A stretch of 64,000 nt of DNA from Phymatolithon calcareum. Lineage: Eukaryota; Rhodophyta; Florideophyceae; Hapalidiales. The notes beneath the pieces are model-generated. The model did no database searches and was not told the origin of the DNA. It saw only the letters and a program-made list of their open reading frames with translations. The position numbers and the translations under genes are program-made. Shown here in pieces: positions 30,140-39,758 of the stretch (positions are counted from its first letter, which is position 1; every line of letters starts with the position of its first letter). Location: positions 992,001-1,056,000 of the forward strand of contig OZ345376.1 of assembly GCA_977006965.1 (NCBI GenBank). Direction: 5' to 3'.

Positions 30140-31813
30140 ATGGAGTGTTCCCGCTCGGATGGTGCTGTCCGACTGCCTTGCTTCCTACCTGCGTCGTGGG
30201 GATCGGTGTATCCGCTTCGTGCGGGCCGTCCGCGTCGCGCTGTGTGCAGCATGGCGTCGGAATCCGCCTCCTCGCCGTCTGCATTGTCGACTGTGCCGTT
30301 GGTGCCGATCCTTATGGGCTCCGCGTCTGATTCTGCGCACTGCAAACGCATAGCTACCGCCCTGTCAACGTTTGGGATAGCGTCCGAGTTGCGCATAGCG
30401 TCTGCGCATAAGGTGCCGGGTCGTCTTCTTTCCCTTCTTGCAGCTTACGAGAACGACCCGCGTCCAAAGCTGTATGTAGCCGTTGCCGGGCGCAGTAATG
30501 CACTTTCCGGCGTGCTTGATTGTGCAGTGACTGCGCCCGTGGTGTCCTGTCCGCCGTACAGTGATGCGTTTGGTGGCGCCGATCTGTTCAGTTCTGTGCG
30601 TATGCCGTCCGGTGTTGCGCCGGCGCTTGTGCTTGATCCTGTTGGTACGGCATTGTTTGCCGCAAAGGTGTTTGCGATTGGTGATAAGGGGATTAAGATG
30701 AAGGTTGCGGAATTGCAAAGGGGGAATCGCGACCGGTTGTATGTGGATGACGCTGTGGTGGTCACGGAAGGGTATCTTCCGCGTATTGCGGATGCTAGGG
30801 TGGATGGGAGATATGTGGTTGATGACACGGATGGGAGAACTGTTTTTGGGGATAGGATTGAGTCGATGGTGAGAAGGTATCAGGGAAAGGTGCGCGATCG
30901 GTATGAATTCCGATGTGAGGATGGTACGACTATGCTGGCGTTGATCACGACGGATCGACAGAGCGCGTTTGACCGTGTGTTGGCACGTATTCCGTACAAA
31001 GGTGCTGTGCTTAACCTTGTGTCTGCGTGGTGGTTTTCAAGGACTCAGCATATTATTCCTAATCATGTTGTGGCTATTCCGCATCCGAATGTTACGATCG
31101 CGCATAAATGCACTCCGTTTCCGGTGGAATTTGTCGTGCGTGCCTTCATCACAGGGTCGACGGATACCAGTTTGTGGAAGAATTATGACGCAAAAGGGAA
31201 GCGTGTCTACTGCGGCATCAAATTCCCAGACGGGCTTCGTAAGAACCAACGACTGGAACAGCCGGTATTGACACCGACTACAAAGGCCGATAGTGGCGAT
31301 CGTCCCATTTCACCGTCGGAGATTGTCGGCGAGGGAATTATGAGCCAGAAGGATTTTGATGTGTGCGCAAAGGCGGCAATGGCGCTGTTCAGATTTGGAC
31401 AGGAAACTGCGGCGCGTAACGGGCTTATTCTTGTGGATACCAAGTATGAATTTGGTAGGGATGATAAGGGCGTTGTCAGACTTATTGATGAGATTCATAC
31501 TCCGGATTCTTCAAGATATTGGCTGGCGGCTTCGTATGCAGAGCGGTTTGAAGAGGGGAAGGAACCGGAGAATGTGGATAAGGAATTCCTCAGGCTTTGG
31601 TTTAGGGATAATGCTGACCCTTACGATGTGACGAAGGAATTGCCGGACGCGCCGGCGGAACTGGTGGATGAGCTGAGTAGGCGGTACATTCTTTTGTATG
31701 AACTTATTACCGGGGAAATGTTCGATTTTGAGGCGGCGGAGGCGGGTGTCGAGGCTATTCCAAAGGCTATTGGTGCTCTTGTGGGTACCAAGGGAGCAGT
31801 GAGTGCTGCTTAG
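30140..31813 (+). CDS. PurE-PurC fusion: AIR carboxylase plus SAICAR synthase
   Basis: From ATG 30140 the protein is 557 residues (a second ATG at 30251 would give 520). The upstream in-frame extension to 30008 begins at TTG and is not a normal start. The first domain is PurE: ILMGSASDS, IASAHKVPGR and VAVAGRSNALSGV, the class II form seen in animal PAICS. SAICAR synthase follows: YQGKVRDRYEF, TTDRQSAFDRVL, EFVVRAFITGSTDTSLW, ILVDTKYEFG and EIHTPDSSRYW. It catalyses two consecutive steps of de novo purine synthesis (carboxylation of AIR, then aspartate addition). Animal PAICS has the opposite domain order, and plants fuse PurE to PurK. The N-terminal 35-40 residues are Arg/Ser-rich and could be a plastid transit peptide. 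Confidence 0.92.
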   Translation: MECSRSDGAVRLPCFLPASWGSVYPLRAGRPRRAVCSMASESASSPSALSTVPLVPILMGSASDSAHCKRIATALSTFGIASELRIASAHKVPGRLLSLLAAYENDPRPKLYVAVAGRSNALSGVLDCAVTAPVVSCPPYSDAFGGADLFSSVRMPSGVAPALVLDPVGTALFAAKVFAIGDKGIKMKVAELQRGNRDRLYVDDAVVVTEGYLPRIADARVDGRYVVDDTDGRTVFGDRIESMVRRYQGKVRDRYEFRCEDGTTMLALITTDRQSAFDRVLARIPYKGAVLNLVSAWWFSRTQHIIPNHVVAIPHPNVTIAHKCTPFPVEFVVRAFITGSTDTSLWKNYDAKGKRVYCGIKFPDGLRKNQRLEQPVLTPTTKADSGDRPISPSEIVGEGIMSQKDFDVCAKAAMALFRFGQETAARNGLILVDTKYEFGRDDKGVVRLIDEIHTPDSSRYWLAASYAERFEEGKEPENVDKEFLRLWFRDNADPYDVTKELPDAPAELVDELSRRYILLYELITGEMFDFEAAEAGVEAIPKAIGALVGTKGAVSAA

Positions 31814-32530
31814 AGGGAAGCGAGGGCGAGATTTTAGGTATGCTTATTGTACTGGGAGCGTAGGAGGTATGCGGGCGGGCGGGCGGGTCGAGCGTTTGCG
31901 AGATGTGGTAGATTCGAACGTGAGTTTGTTGCAGCAGCATTGAGATGAGGGGACAGTATTGTTTTTTGATAAGACTCTTGAATTTTGAGATTCAATGAAC
32001 GATTTCGTGATTGCCAAACGGCTCGAGCCAATTTTAGGAATGGCGTGCACGGGTTTGGCTCCGCAATCGCAATTAGAAAAGGTGGTTACATTCATTTCAC
32101 GGGCAAACGTCTGGGAAATACGAAAACAACTCCAGTTTTGATTCCTTAAAACTGTCTCTCACGCTTCTCTGCATTTTCATTTTCTTCCGCTAAAAGCTAG
32201 CCAAAATTCATCCGGAAGAGTAGTTGTCCTATACCTTTTGCCTTATCGCATCCATCCTGCGACTTATCGTTCGCTAGCGAACGTAAGAGATGTTCTGTTC
32301 TGAATCACAATGGTGCTCCTGCCAGGTTTCCGGAACGGAACGCCAAAATATTTGACCTGTCACACTACTGTAGTAACATGCACCGAAACGAAACGTATTC
32401 CTTTACTCAATGCATTAAAGGAGGCGCAAAGTAGAGAACGACAATACAATACAAGATGTTGACTTGTGTTAGGCCACAAAATTAGAAAGTCAATAAATCA
32501 ATCAACACAATGGTCGACCGACCACAGCGT
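31814..32530. other. Convergent intergenic region
   Basis: Lies between the stops of the PurE-PurC gene and the lectin-like gene. Contains a short GGGC repeat near 31873-31888. No gene seen. Confidence 0.5.
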
Positions 32531-33628
32531 TTATGCGCAATTCTCTTCATTAGTAATAAAGCAAATCGTCTTTCGCTTCAGCTCACACGGTCCCCGGTCA
32601 CCAAGCGTATCCACTCCAGTAACACCCTTCTTAAAAACCCAACTTGCCTTCTCAATGAAAGCGCAACACCGATCGCCCAAAATATCCCACACATGATTCC
32701 GATCACAATTCTTCAACTCACAAATCCCATAACTCTCCGTCGGCATAACACAAAGCGTCGAGTCCTTCTCCCTACATTTCGCAAAAGTAACACACCCACC
32801 AATCTTATCAAAAGGCCGATAAGCATCCGCCACCGAAATCGCATCCACCAACGAATGTTCAACCCCAATAGCCCCCGGTGCATTATACGCTGCAAATCCC
32901 ACATAATGCGACTTTGTAATATCAAGCTTCCCCCATATATCCACCCCGCATTTCAGCACCGCGTTCCCCGGCCGCCCACCCCCTGCCGCGCCGACGTATA
33001 TCTCCAGCGTGCTCTTGAAGCCTATGTAATCGACGTACACGGTCCGCTTCGCACCGTCCTCAAACACCATCCCCGAGGGCAATTTCACGCCGCACTGCTC
33101 GACCCCGTCGAGAAAGACTGAAATGTGGTGATCGCCGGCTGCGCCGCTGTCGCCCTCCGCGGCGCCGGAGGGGCGGTCGTCGAACTCGACGACGAGCGCG
33201 CCGCGCCGACTCCAGCCGGCACGGCCGTGGTTCGGCGAGCCGGATGCGAACGGGGCGGGGAGAATCTCGCGTGCGTCCGAGCGGGCCACGATGAACTCCC
33301 ACGCCTCCCCGGAGCCGGTTGTGCTTGTGGCGCGGAGGGTGAACTTGGTGGAGAAACCGCCGGGGCCCTGGAATTCCGTCGCGGATTTCAGGAAGAAGCC
33401 GCCGTGGGAACCGGGGGCTGTGGTTGTGAGACGAGTGTGAAGTGACTGTACGTCGGCGTCGCCGGAGAGGTGGATTTCAGGCTCGAATATTGGACTGTTG
33501 GTTGTGATTTCGTTGTAGATCACCCGGGAGAGACTTGTGTCGTTGCATTGGAATTGGGCGCTTGTCAAGTGGAGGAGGAGCGGGAACAAAAGTAGGAGAG
33601 AGACATGAGCGGAAGGAGAAGAACCCAT
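32531..33628 (-). CDS. Secreted L-type-lectin-like protein with Cys-rich tail
   Basis: 365 residues from an ATG. A signal peptide (about residues 1-24, LLLLFPLLLHLTSAQ) is followed by a beta-rich domain resembling legume-type lectins and glucanases: GGFSTKFTLRATSTTGSGEAWEFIVARSD, ALVVEFDDRP, DHHISVFLDG, KRTVYVDYIG and HYVGFAAYNAPGAIGVEHSLVDAISV. These correspond to the strands in which L-type lectins place a FAV/EFD metal-binding pair. The last 80 residues hold eight Cys, suggesting a disulphide-bonded module. The likely place of action is the secretory pathway or cell wall, binding glycans. Assignment rests on pattern, not on a full match. Confidence 0.6.
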   Translation of the reverse strand: MGSSPSAHVSLLLLFPLLLHLTSAQFQCNDTSLSRVIYNEITTNSPIFEPEIHLSGDADVQSLHTRLTTTAPGSHGGFFLKSATEFQGPGGFSTKFTLRATSTTGSGEAWEFIVARSDAREILPAPFASGSPNHGRAGWSRRGALVVEFDDRPSGAAEGDSGAAGDHHISVFLDGVEQCGVKLPSGMVFEDGAKRTVYVDYIGFKSTLEIYVGAAGGGRPGNAVLKCGVDIWGKLDITKSHYVGFAAYNAPGAIGVEHSLVDAISVADAYRPFDKIGGCVTFAKCREKDSTLCVMPTESYGICELKNCDRNHVWDILGDRCCAFIEKASWVFKKGVTGVDTLGDRGPCELKRKTICFITNEENCA

Positions 33629-34465
33629 TTCGACAGATTTGACGCGCGACGATGCTGCGCTGGGGGGACAGACATGGTGAATCGATGCTTGTTGTTGAAG
33701 TATTGTCCGAGAAGGCTTGTCAGTAATCTGATTCCATGGCTGACAGACCGGTTAGCGCCCATTCAATGGGACTAGGGCTGACTGACAATGTGTTCATCGA
33801 GAGGAAATTGGAAGAATGATGGGCTTGAGGTAGGTACGGGACGGAAATATTATTATCAGCGAGAAGCTAATTTTTAGGTCGCACACACGTTGCTAACATG
33901 TATTGTCAGGAGTCGCACCACGCCCGATCGACATCCACGACCGTTCAATCGCCGGATAGCATATCCCGAAGCCGCGTGTGCGGAGCGCTGCAACGCGGAG
34001 ATGTAGTTAAATTCATTTGTTTTGCGTTTTCCCCGAATGGGATCATCAGCGTTGAGAGGCAAAGTTTCTTTCACGCTCTCCTATCGTAAGCGATATTTAT
34101 TGCGACTTGCGCCTCTATGCCAGATGTGTAACCGATGATTAATCCTGGTGTTCATCTGACGGATTGTAGCAACATCTGGCGAACCAGGCAAAGCCCGTCC
34201 ATCCAAAGGATAATTCGAAGCCATGTCTATTTTACGTAGTTGACATTGGGAGTTCTGAAGAATTATTCTTGTCAACATTTTCGAACCCACTAAAGTCGTC
34301 TTTTAAAACATGTCACACTGCTCACCTTCAGGGTTCTTTCGAGGTGTGGTTCTCAACGGAGCAATTCTTTTCAGCATTTCTTTCGCCTCGGTATGCTCCT
34401 TTTCAATAGCACCCTCCAGCAAATAGATAATTCGTTTGCGATCTCTCCGCACACCTGGCACGCCC
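33629..34465. other. Intergenic, no gene seen
   Basis: Upstream of the lectin-like gene and downstream of the Sel1-repeat gene. Only short unsupported frames. Confidence 0.5.
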
Positions 34466-35597
34466 TCATTTCCCTATTCGATACATAGCTTTCGCGCTTT
34501 CATGTTCGTTGATAGCGCGTTCATATAGCTCCATAGCCTTAATCTTGTCAGCCTTCACTTCATCCGAACCCGTCGCAAGTAAATCAGCATATTTCATCAT
34601 TGCCCCAACATCTCCTTTCGCAATGGCACGTGTATAGAACTCCACCTCTTGCTCCGGGTTCGTTTCTGCTCCGTCCAAGAATCCGGCGAGATCATGCATT
34701 AATCCAGCCTCTCCAACTGCCGCAACTGCCGTTGAAAGGAGTTCTTCCGCTTTTTCAGGATCTGGACTCAATCCATAGTCAGATGCTCCTTGTTTCAACA
34801 ATATGGCCAAATTGTGGATTGCATTCACGTGACCACCTTTTTTGATTGCTCGATTATAAAGCTCCACAGCCGCTATTGGATTTCGATCCACACCGTCAGC
34901 TCCTTTTTCGAGAAGCATGGCCAGGTTGTTCATTGCATCAAGAGAGTCGCTCTCCTCTATAGCCCTCAAGAAAAGTGCTTTCGCGCGCATGGGTTCGGAA
35001 GGAACTCCATCACACTTCAGGAGCAGTAGGGCGAGATTATTCATTGCACTCACGTTTCCGCCCACCACGGACGCTTCGTAAAGCTCTTTGGCAAGTGACG
35101 GGTTTTTAGGAATTCCCATAGCGCCGTGAAAATATAATATTGCAAGACGATTCTGAGCCTGTGCTCTCTTTTTTCCGATAGAAGTTTGTCTTGGTCGGGC
35201 TCCATGAGGTCTATCGGGTATGACAGATTCTTTTACATTGAAGCAGAACCACATGTCCATTCGCGACTGCACCGTTTCATGCGGTTCTCGGGGAAGTGCT
35301 TTGGTTTCAATTTCGTCAGCATAACTAATGATATTGGAATGAATAAAGCATCCAAGCACGAACATTTCTTTTTCGTTCGTGTCAATCAGCCCTTCCAGAC
35401 ATGCTCGGGAAGTAAAGCTGGACAACTTATCCTTGCTGAAAGAGTTATAAACAATTGAGTTTGAAAGAGCTCTTATTCCCGAATCATTCATGTTCACGTT
35501 CGAATAACAGGAGAGAGCAATGCAAAAGTCAGCGTAAGACTTTGCTGCTCTTGGAACGAATCCTGTTGCCCTTAAAATATCACAATACTGAGTCTTG
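34466..35597 (-). CDS. Sel1-like repeat protein, possibly the C-terminal part of the upstream gene
   Basis: At least six Sel1/TPR-type repeats of about 36 residues, with the signature A-x(6-7)-A-x4-G...A-x2-NLA-x2-L: AQAQNRLAILYFHGAMG, VSAMNNLALLLLKCDG, LDAMNNLAMLLEKGADG, VNAIHNLAILLKQGASD, AGLMHDLAGFLDGA and VGAMMKYADLLATGSDE. Such solenoids mediate protein contacts. The frame stays open upstream of the first ATG (35491) to a TGA near 35600, reading QYCDILRATGFVPRAAKSYADFC, and overlaps the end of the preceding frame by about 20 bp with a one-base offset. A single indel would join the two. It ends at 34466. Confidence 0.75.
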
Positions 35598-38500
35598 ACA
35601 ATGGGTCACCCATTCATTATCTTGGAATCGATTGTACGCAGTCCCGGATTGTTTGCTTGTATTAGTCCCAGATATGTAAAATCTTTCCATGAGTGCCACG
35701 GCACGCTCGATAGATTGGTTATCATCATTACGTTTCTCTTTGATAAGCATCGACACTGCCTTTTGAAGTGCTTTCAAATCTCCTGTTTCCGTCGCAGAAA
35801 TTTCGTACAGCAGAAGAGCCATATCCCTGTCCCAGTTCTTGTCATTGTACATAGCGTCTGCTCTGCTTCGAAGATCTGTCGAAAGAGTGTCGGTTCCAGT
35901 AAACGCATATGTTGAGTTTTTTGACACACGAAGTAAGTACCCATGGACAACAACTGATGCATGCTTGAGAGCATTCCTCTCAGCTTGGTCATATCTAACA
36001 GGGACAGTTTGTTCTCGCGGAGTCTCAATTTTTGTCCGGTAGTTCTTGTTCGACATCTTGGCGTTTGTCGTAATAACTCCTGTCTTCTTTCGGTGAAGAA
36101 TGAACCCGTCGTTCATGATTTCATATTTGCAAACAGACGCTCTATGCGGTATCCATCCTCGCCATGTTTTCATTTTAGCTCCTGTCCCTGCTTGTGGTGT
36201 ATCAATTTCGAATATTCCTGCTCCGATTTCTTCTGTACTTCGAAGTAGAGGCAATTGTTGTGAAAACTTTCTCTCCCCCTGCCATTGGCGCATTCCTTCC
36301 AGGCCTCCGGCAAAAGAATCTCGCCATGCCTCCCATACAAATCGTGCAGTTCTGGATGGCTCCTCATTGCAAAGACGAACACTTATACAGAAACCTGCGC
36401 CCATCGTTCTTCTCGAGAAGGAAACATTGATATGAAACTTTTGCGGACCATAGGCCGCTCGAAGGAGGAGCTCAAAGTCTTCGATAGAAAATGTTTCTTC
36501 TGTATATTGTGCTTCTTCATGTTCTTCTTTTCGCGGCACAGTTTCTTGATTTTCTTCTATGTTGATCACTGTGTCAGGCATGCTGGCAGTTTGACGGTCT
36601 GGTTGAATCGCTTTTACATCAATGCATATAGACGGAAAGGAGAGGATGCACAGGATCATTGCTTCTGTTTGATTCGGGCATACTCCGTCCTTGGGCAGCA
36701 TATTTTGAAAGCCGCTCTGGAGTTCCCAGAGTAGTCGCATCTGCACATATCGCTGTGACCAGTCTTTCTCGCTTTGCATGCTCCAAAGACAATTCTCAAA
36801 GTCACGGCTTGCTTTGATCATAAATTCTTGTTTCGGTGCAGCTTGCTCGTCACCTGAAGGCGCTATTTCGGGACTTATGGACGGTTCCCATGAAGAATGT
36901 TGTGTATCGTGGTTAATCTCCACCCATCTTGCAAGACTGCTCCGGAGATTCTCCATATTGGCACCAAGGAATGTCAGGCTTTGATCAAAATACGAGTGCT
37001 CGGGGTCGAGAACTGAAAACTGAAACATCAACCTTTTTCTTTCAAATTCAACGCATTTTCTCCATAGGTTCTCATCAGAAGCGACAGCTTGGTCAGGGGA
37101 TACGACATTGTCTCCATCCGCTTGATGTCGTGTCGGAGAGGCAGGCGGTATTTCAGAAACAATTTCGTTGCTTTTTTCTTCCATGTAGGTCACTTGGTCC
37201 CCTGAGCACAGAGCAAGCCAATTATCCACATGAACGCTGAGCTCGAGCACATTTCGGTTTCCCCAAACCGTGGTACTACCTGCAGATTTCGTCAAGAACG
37301 GGATGGAAAAACGTTCAAAAAATGTTTTCGAAGACACTCCGAATCCAAGCTGATCTGACAAATTCGCAACAGAAATGTCACTTCCAGTCAACTCCACATT
37401 GCTGTGTTCGTTGCTCTCAATTTTGGCCCCAGGGTCAGGCTTCTTCCCTTCTGACGACCCATCTGCAATGTGTTCGTTCGATCCCTCCGAAGTACTCCAG
37501 TCTTCCACAGACAGAAAGATAGACAACCATTCCAATTCATCAATGCCGAGCTTTTTCACCCTTTCTCCGTCATCTGCAGGTAGTTCTTCTCGTGCTCGAT
37601 ATAATTTAGACGCGAAGAGCCGATAGCTGTAAACCACGTCATCCCCTTCCCCGATTTTTGCCAGGGGATGAGGGGCGTTGAACGGCAGCCCATTGCCCGT
37701 GGTGCATGCGCGCTCTAGAAATTCTTGTTTCGAGAATCGCCCGCTGCAGAGCTTCGGAAATTTCTTCCAATACCCAAAGGGTAAGAATTTGTGGGATGCA
37801 GAAAATGTTTCAGGCTCTCCTCCGACGACGTTACCCTGTGCCTTTTCCGTTATTTGACTTTCCACCTTGTCAGTACTTCGGGAATGCAATGCAGTACTGA
37901 TAAGCACTTCGCTTGCAAAACGGTCTCTATTGCTGTCGAAATCTTTCCCCCTTTCCTTCCTTTCTGTGGCACATGCCTTGTTCATGTCCACAAGCCAGTC
38001 GGGAATAGCGTGAGAAACCAGGACTGTTGCCCAGCGAAGCCATAACTCCTCCGGCTCTGTTGGATCCAGAAACGGCGCTGAGTCTCTGTTAGAAAACATC
38101 GGGGAGCTGGAAAACGCAAGAGGCCAAATGATCCCCAGAAGTCGAAAGCAATTTTGTGCTCCAAATCGCAGAGCCTTCAAAACTTTCTTGATAGCTGTAC
38201 CGGCTTCTCGCACTTCTCTCTTTTGCTTTGCCGTGAGAAACCTCAAGTAGCATTTAACTTCTCCTTCGGAAAGTCTATTTTCAACGATCGTATCGTTGAC
38301 GCGGACATAATCGACTTCTCTGTTGATCTGCTCGTACCTCTCAGATGACGTTTTTGCAACCTTCACGGGAGTCGTTAAGCAACTTGAATCAGAAGCGCCC
38401 TTCCCATATAGTGCACTTTTGTATCCCAACGATTCTATACTCTTGATTGAGGCTACAAGCCATTGCTTGAAAACATGAAGTTGCCAAAGTCCCCACACCG

Positions 38501-38795
38501 TGCGGAACAAATGCAAGACTGCGAAACCAAGGGCCACTATAGCAGCATTCATTTCCTTGAAATCGCGAATCTTGAACTGAAAGTAAATGTACGTCGTCAT
38601 GTACAGCATCGGAACAGTAACGACGAACAGATGAAGCTGTCCGCGTCTGCGTGTTTCGCCAACTGTTTTCCATGACGAGGAGATGAAATCATTTCCGGAA
38701 ACTGCAGACCATGCTGCAAACGCAAAGAAGTAGGCGAAAAAGACGAACCATCCATTGTCTGCTATAGTCTGGTAATACGAATTGGGTTGCGTCAT
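35580..38795 (-). CDS. Large multi-pass membrane protein, N-terminal membrane domain (unrecognised family)
   Basis: The first ATG in the frame is at 38795 (MTQPNSYYQTIADNGW), giving 1071 residues; the longer frame to 38990 starts at TTG. Three hydrophobic segments lie in the first 110 residues (WFVFFAYFFAFAAWSAV, LHLFVVTVPMLYMTTYIYF, AAIVALGFAVLHLFRTVWGLW), with a weaker one near residue 240 (LLGIIWPLAF). The remaining 800 residues are polar, with a Ser/Glu-rich middle. The C-terminus (SIERAVALMERFYISG) looks like the start of a helical repeat. The Sel1-repeat frame follows immediately in another frame. No catalytic motif seen. A membrane-anchored scaffold is the simplest guess. Confidence 0.65.
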   Translation of the reverse strand: MTQPNSYYQTIADNGWFVFFAYFFAFAAWSAVSGNDFISSSWKTVGETRRRGQLHLFVVTVPMLYMTTYIYFQFKIRDFKEMNAAIVALGFAVLHLFRTVWGLWQLHVFKQWLVASIKSIESLGYKSALYGKGASDSSCLTTPVKVAKTSSERYEQINREVDYVRVNDTIVENRLSEGEVKCYLRFLTAKQKREVREAGTAIKKVLKALRFGAQNCFRLLGIIWPLAFSSSPMFSNRDSAPFLDPTEPEELWLRWATVLVSHAIPDWLVDMNKACATERKERGKDFDSNRDRFASEVLISTALHSRSTDKVESQITEKAQGNVVGGEPETFSASHKFLPFGYWKKFPKLCSGRFSKQEFLERACTTGNGLPFNAPHPLAKIGEGDDVVYSYRLFASKLYRAREELPADDGERVKKLGIDELEWLSIFLSVEDWSTSEGSNEHIADGSSEGKKPDPGAKIESNEHSNVELTGSDISVANLSDQLGFGVSSKTFFERFSIPFLTKSAGSTTVWGNRNVLELSVHVDNWLALCSGDQVTYMEEKSNEIVSEIPPASPTRHQADGDNVVSPDQAVASDENLWRKCVEFERKRLMFQFSVLDPEHSYFDQSLTFLGANMENLRSSLARWVEINHDTQHSSWEPSISPEIAPSGDEQAAPKQEFMIKASRDFENCLWSMQSEKDWSQRYVQMRLLWELQSGFQNMLPKDGVCPNQTEAMILCILSFPSICIDVKAIQPDRQTASMPDTVINIEENQETVPRKEEHEEAQYTEETFSIEDFELLLRAAYGPQKFHINVSFSRRTMGAGFCISVRLCNEEPSRTARFVWEAWRDSFAGGLEGMRQWQGERKFSQQLPLLRSTEEIGAGIFEIDTPQAGTGAKMKTWRGWIPHRASVCKYEIMNDGFILHRKKTGVITTNAKMSNKNYRTKIETPREQTVPVRYDQAERNALKHASVVVHGYLLRVSKNSTYAFTGTDTLSTDLRSRADAMYNDKNWDRDMALLLYEISATETGDLKALQKAVSMLIKEKRNDDNQSIERAVALMERFYISGTNTSKQSGTAYNRFQDNEWVTHCQDSVL

Positions 38796-38990
38796 AAGGA
38801 ACGTGCCTAGGGAGAACGTTTGCCTATGTGATAGGCACCACTTGCAAACAATGTGTATAGTATGGGAAAGGTATGTGAGCCATTTCGAGAAGGAGGGCGA
38901 AAGCGTGGTATTGATACAAGGAGCTGAGTCAAAACAGACCGTATGTAGGGCCGTGCTACAACACTGCCTGACGTCTTTACTGCTTGGCAA

Positions 38991-39758
38991 AATGTTTGTC
39001 TTTCAGGCCATTCGACTTTCAGATGAAGTGCGATCCAAATGTTTACGGAGTCTAAAAGTGGTCCAAGTACAGTCATGTGCCTTGGCCCACGAGTTCGATA
39101 AAACACTTATCTTGGCTGTCGCGTAGACAATATGACCATGAGCAATGATTCAGATAGAAGTGCGGTTGTCCATGGAGTACTCTTGGATTGGTAGTTGTGT
39201 GCGGTGACCCCTGGTACTTGAGAGTATGTTTTAATCACAATCAATGCGCAAAATAGAAACGAATTTCCGTGACGCTCTGAGTCGATTAGGGTCCTCAGTA
39301 TCACTACAGAGACTGTAAGGGCGATGTGATTCTGCACCGTCCCTTAGTTGAGACTGTCTATGTAGCTTCGTGGCTCTTCTAAACTCTGTATTCTTCTGGT
39401 TACCTCCGCGTAGCGGGAGCCCAACTTGGTCTCAGCAGAAACTGCGTCTTCAACCTCTTCGTGTCCTAGTTTCGAGGGATCTCAACTACATCTTTCTTGA
39501 GCAAAAACTAAAATCTCCTTTCGAGAATACCCCACGCGGCGATTTTTGTGTCACGTCTTCGCCGGCTCGGTGTGTTAAGGATAATTTCCGATTAAATATA
39601 AAGTGCTCAAGAGCAGGTATTCATAATGTAGAAGACGAAATGTGCTCCTATGTGAAAATGAAATACAATTTCTTTTTATTACAGTTTACGCGGGACATCC
39701 CCCTTAACAAGCGCATGAGGTAGTCGGTTTACGCTATGTTCTACTACAAGAAGTGCAC
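38991..39758. other. Intergenic, no supported gene
   Basis: Between the upstream side of the membrane-protein gene and the 3' end of the next gene. Frames such as 39370-39723 have no support. Confidence 0.5.

Noticed and set aside
33125-33445. Plus-strand frame antisense to the lectin-like gene
   Set aside because: Mirror of the GC-rich coding strand; the minus-strand protein has a signal peptide and an ordered fold.
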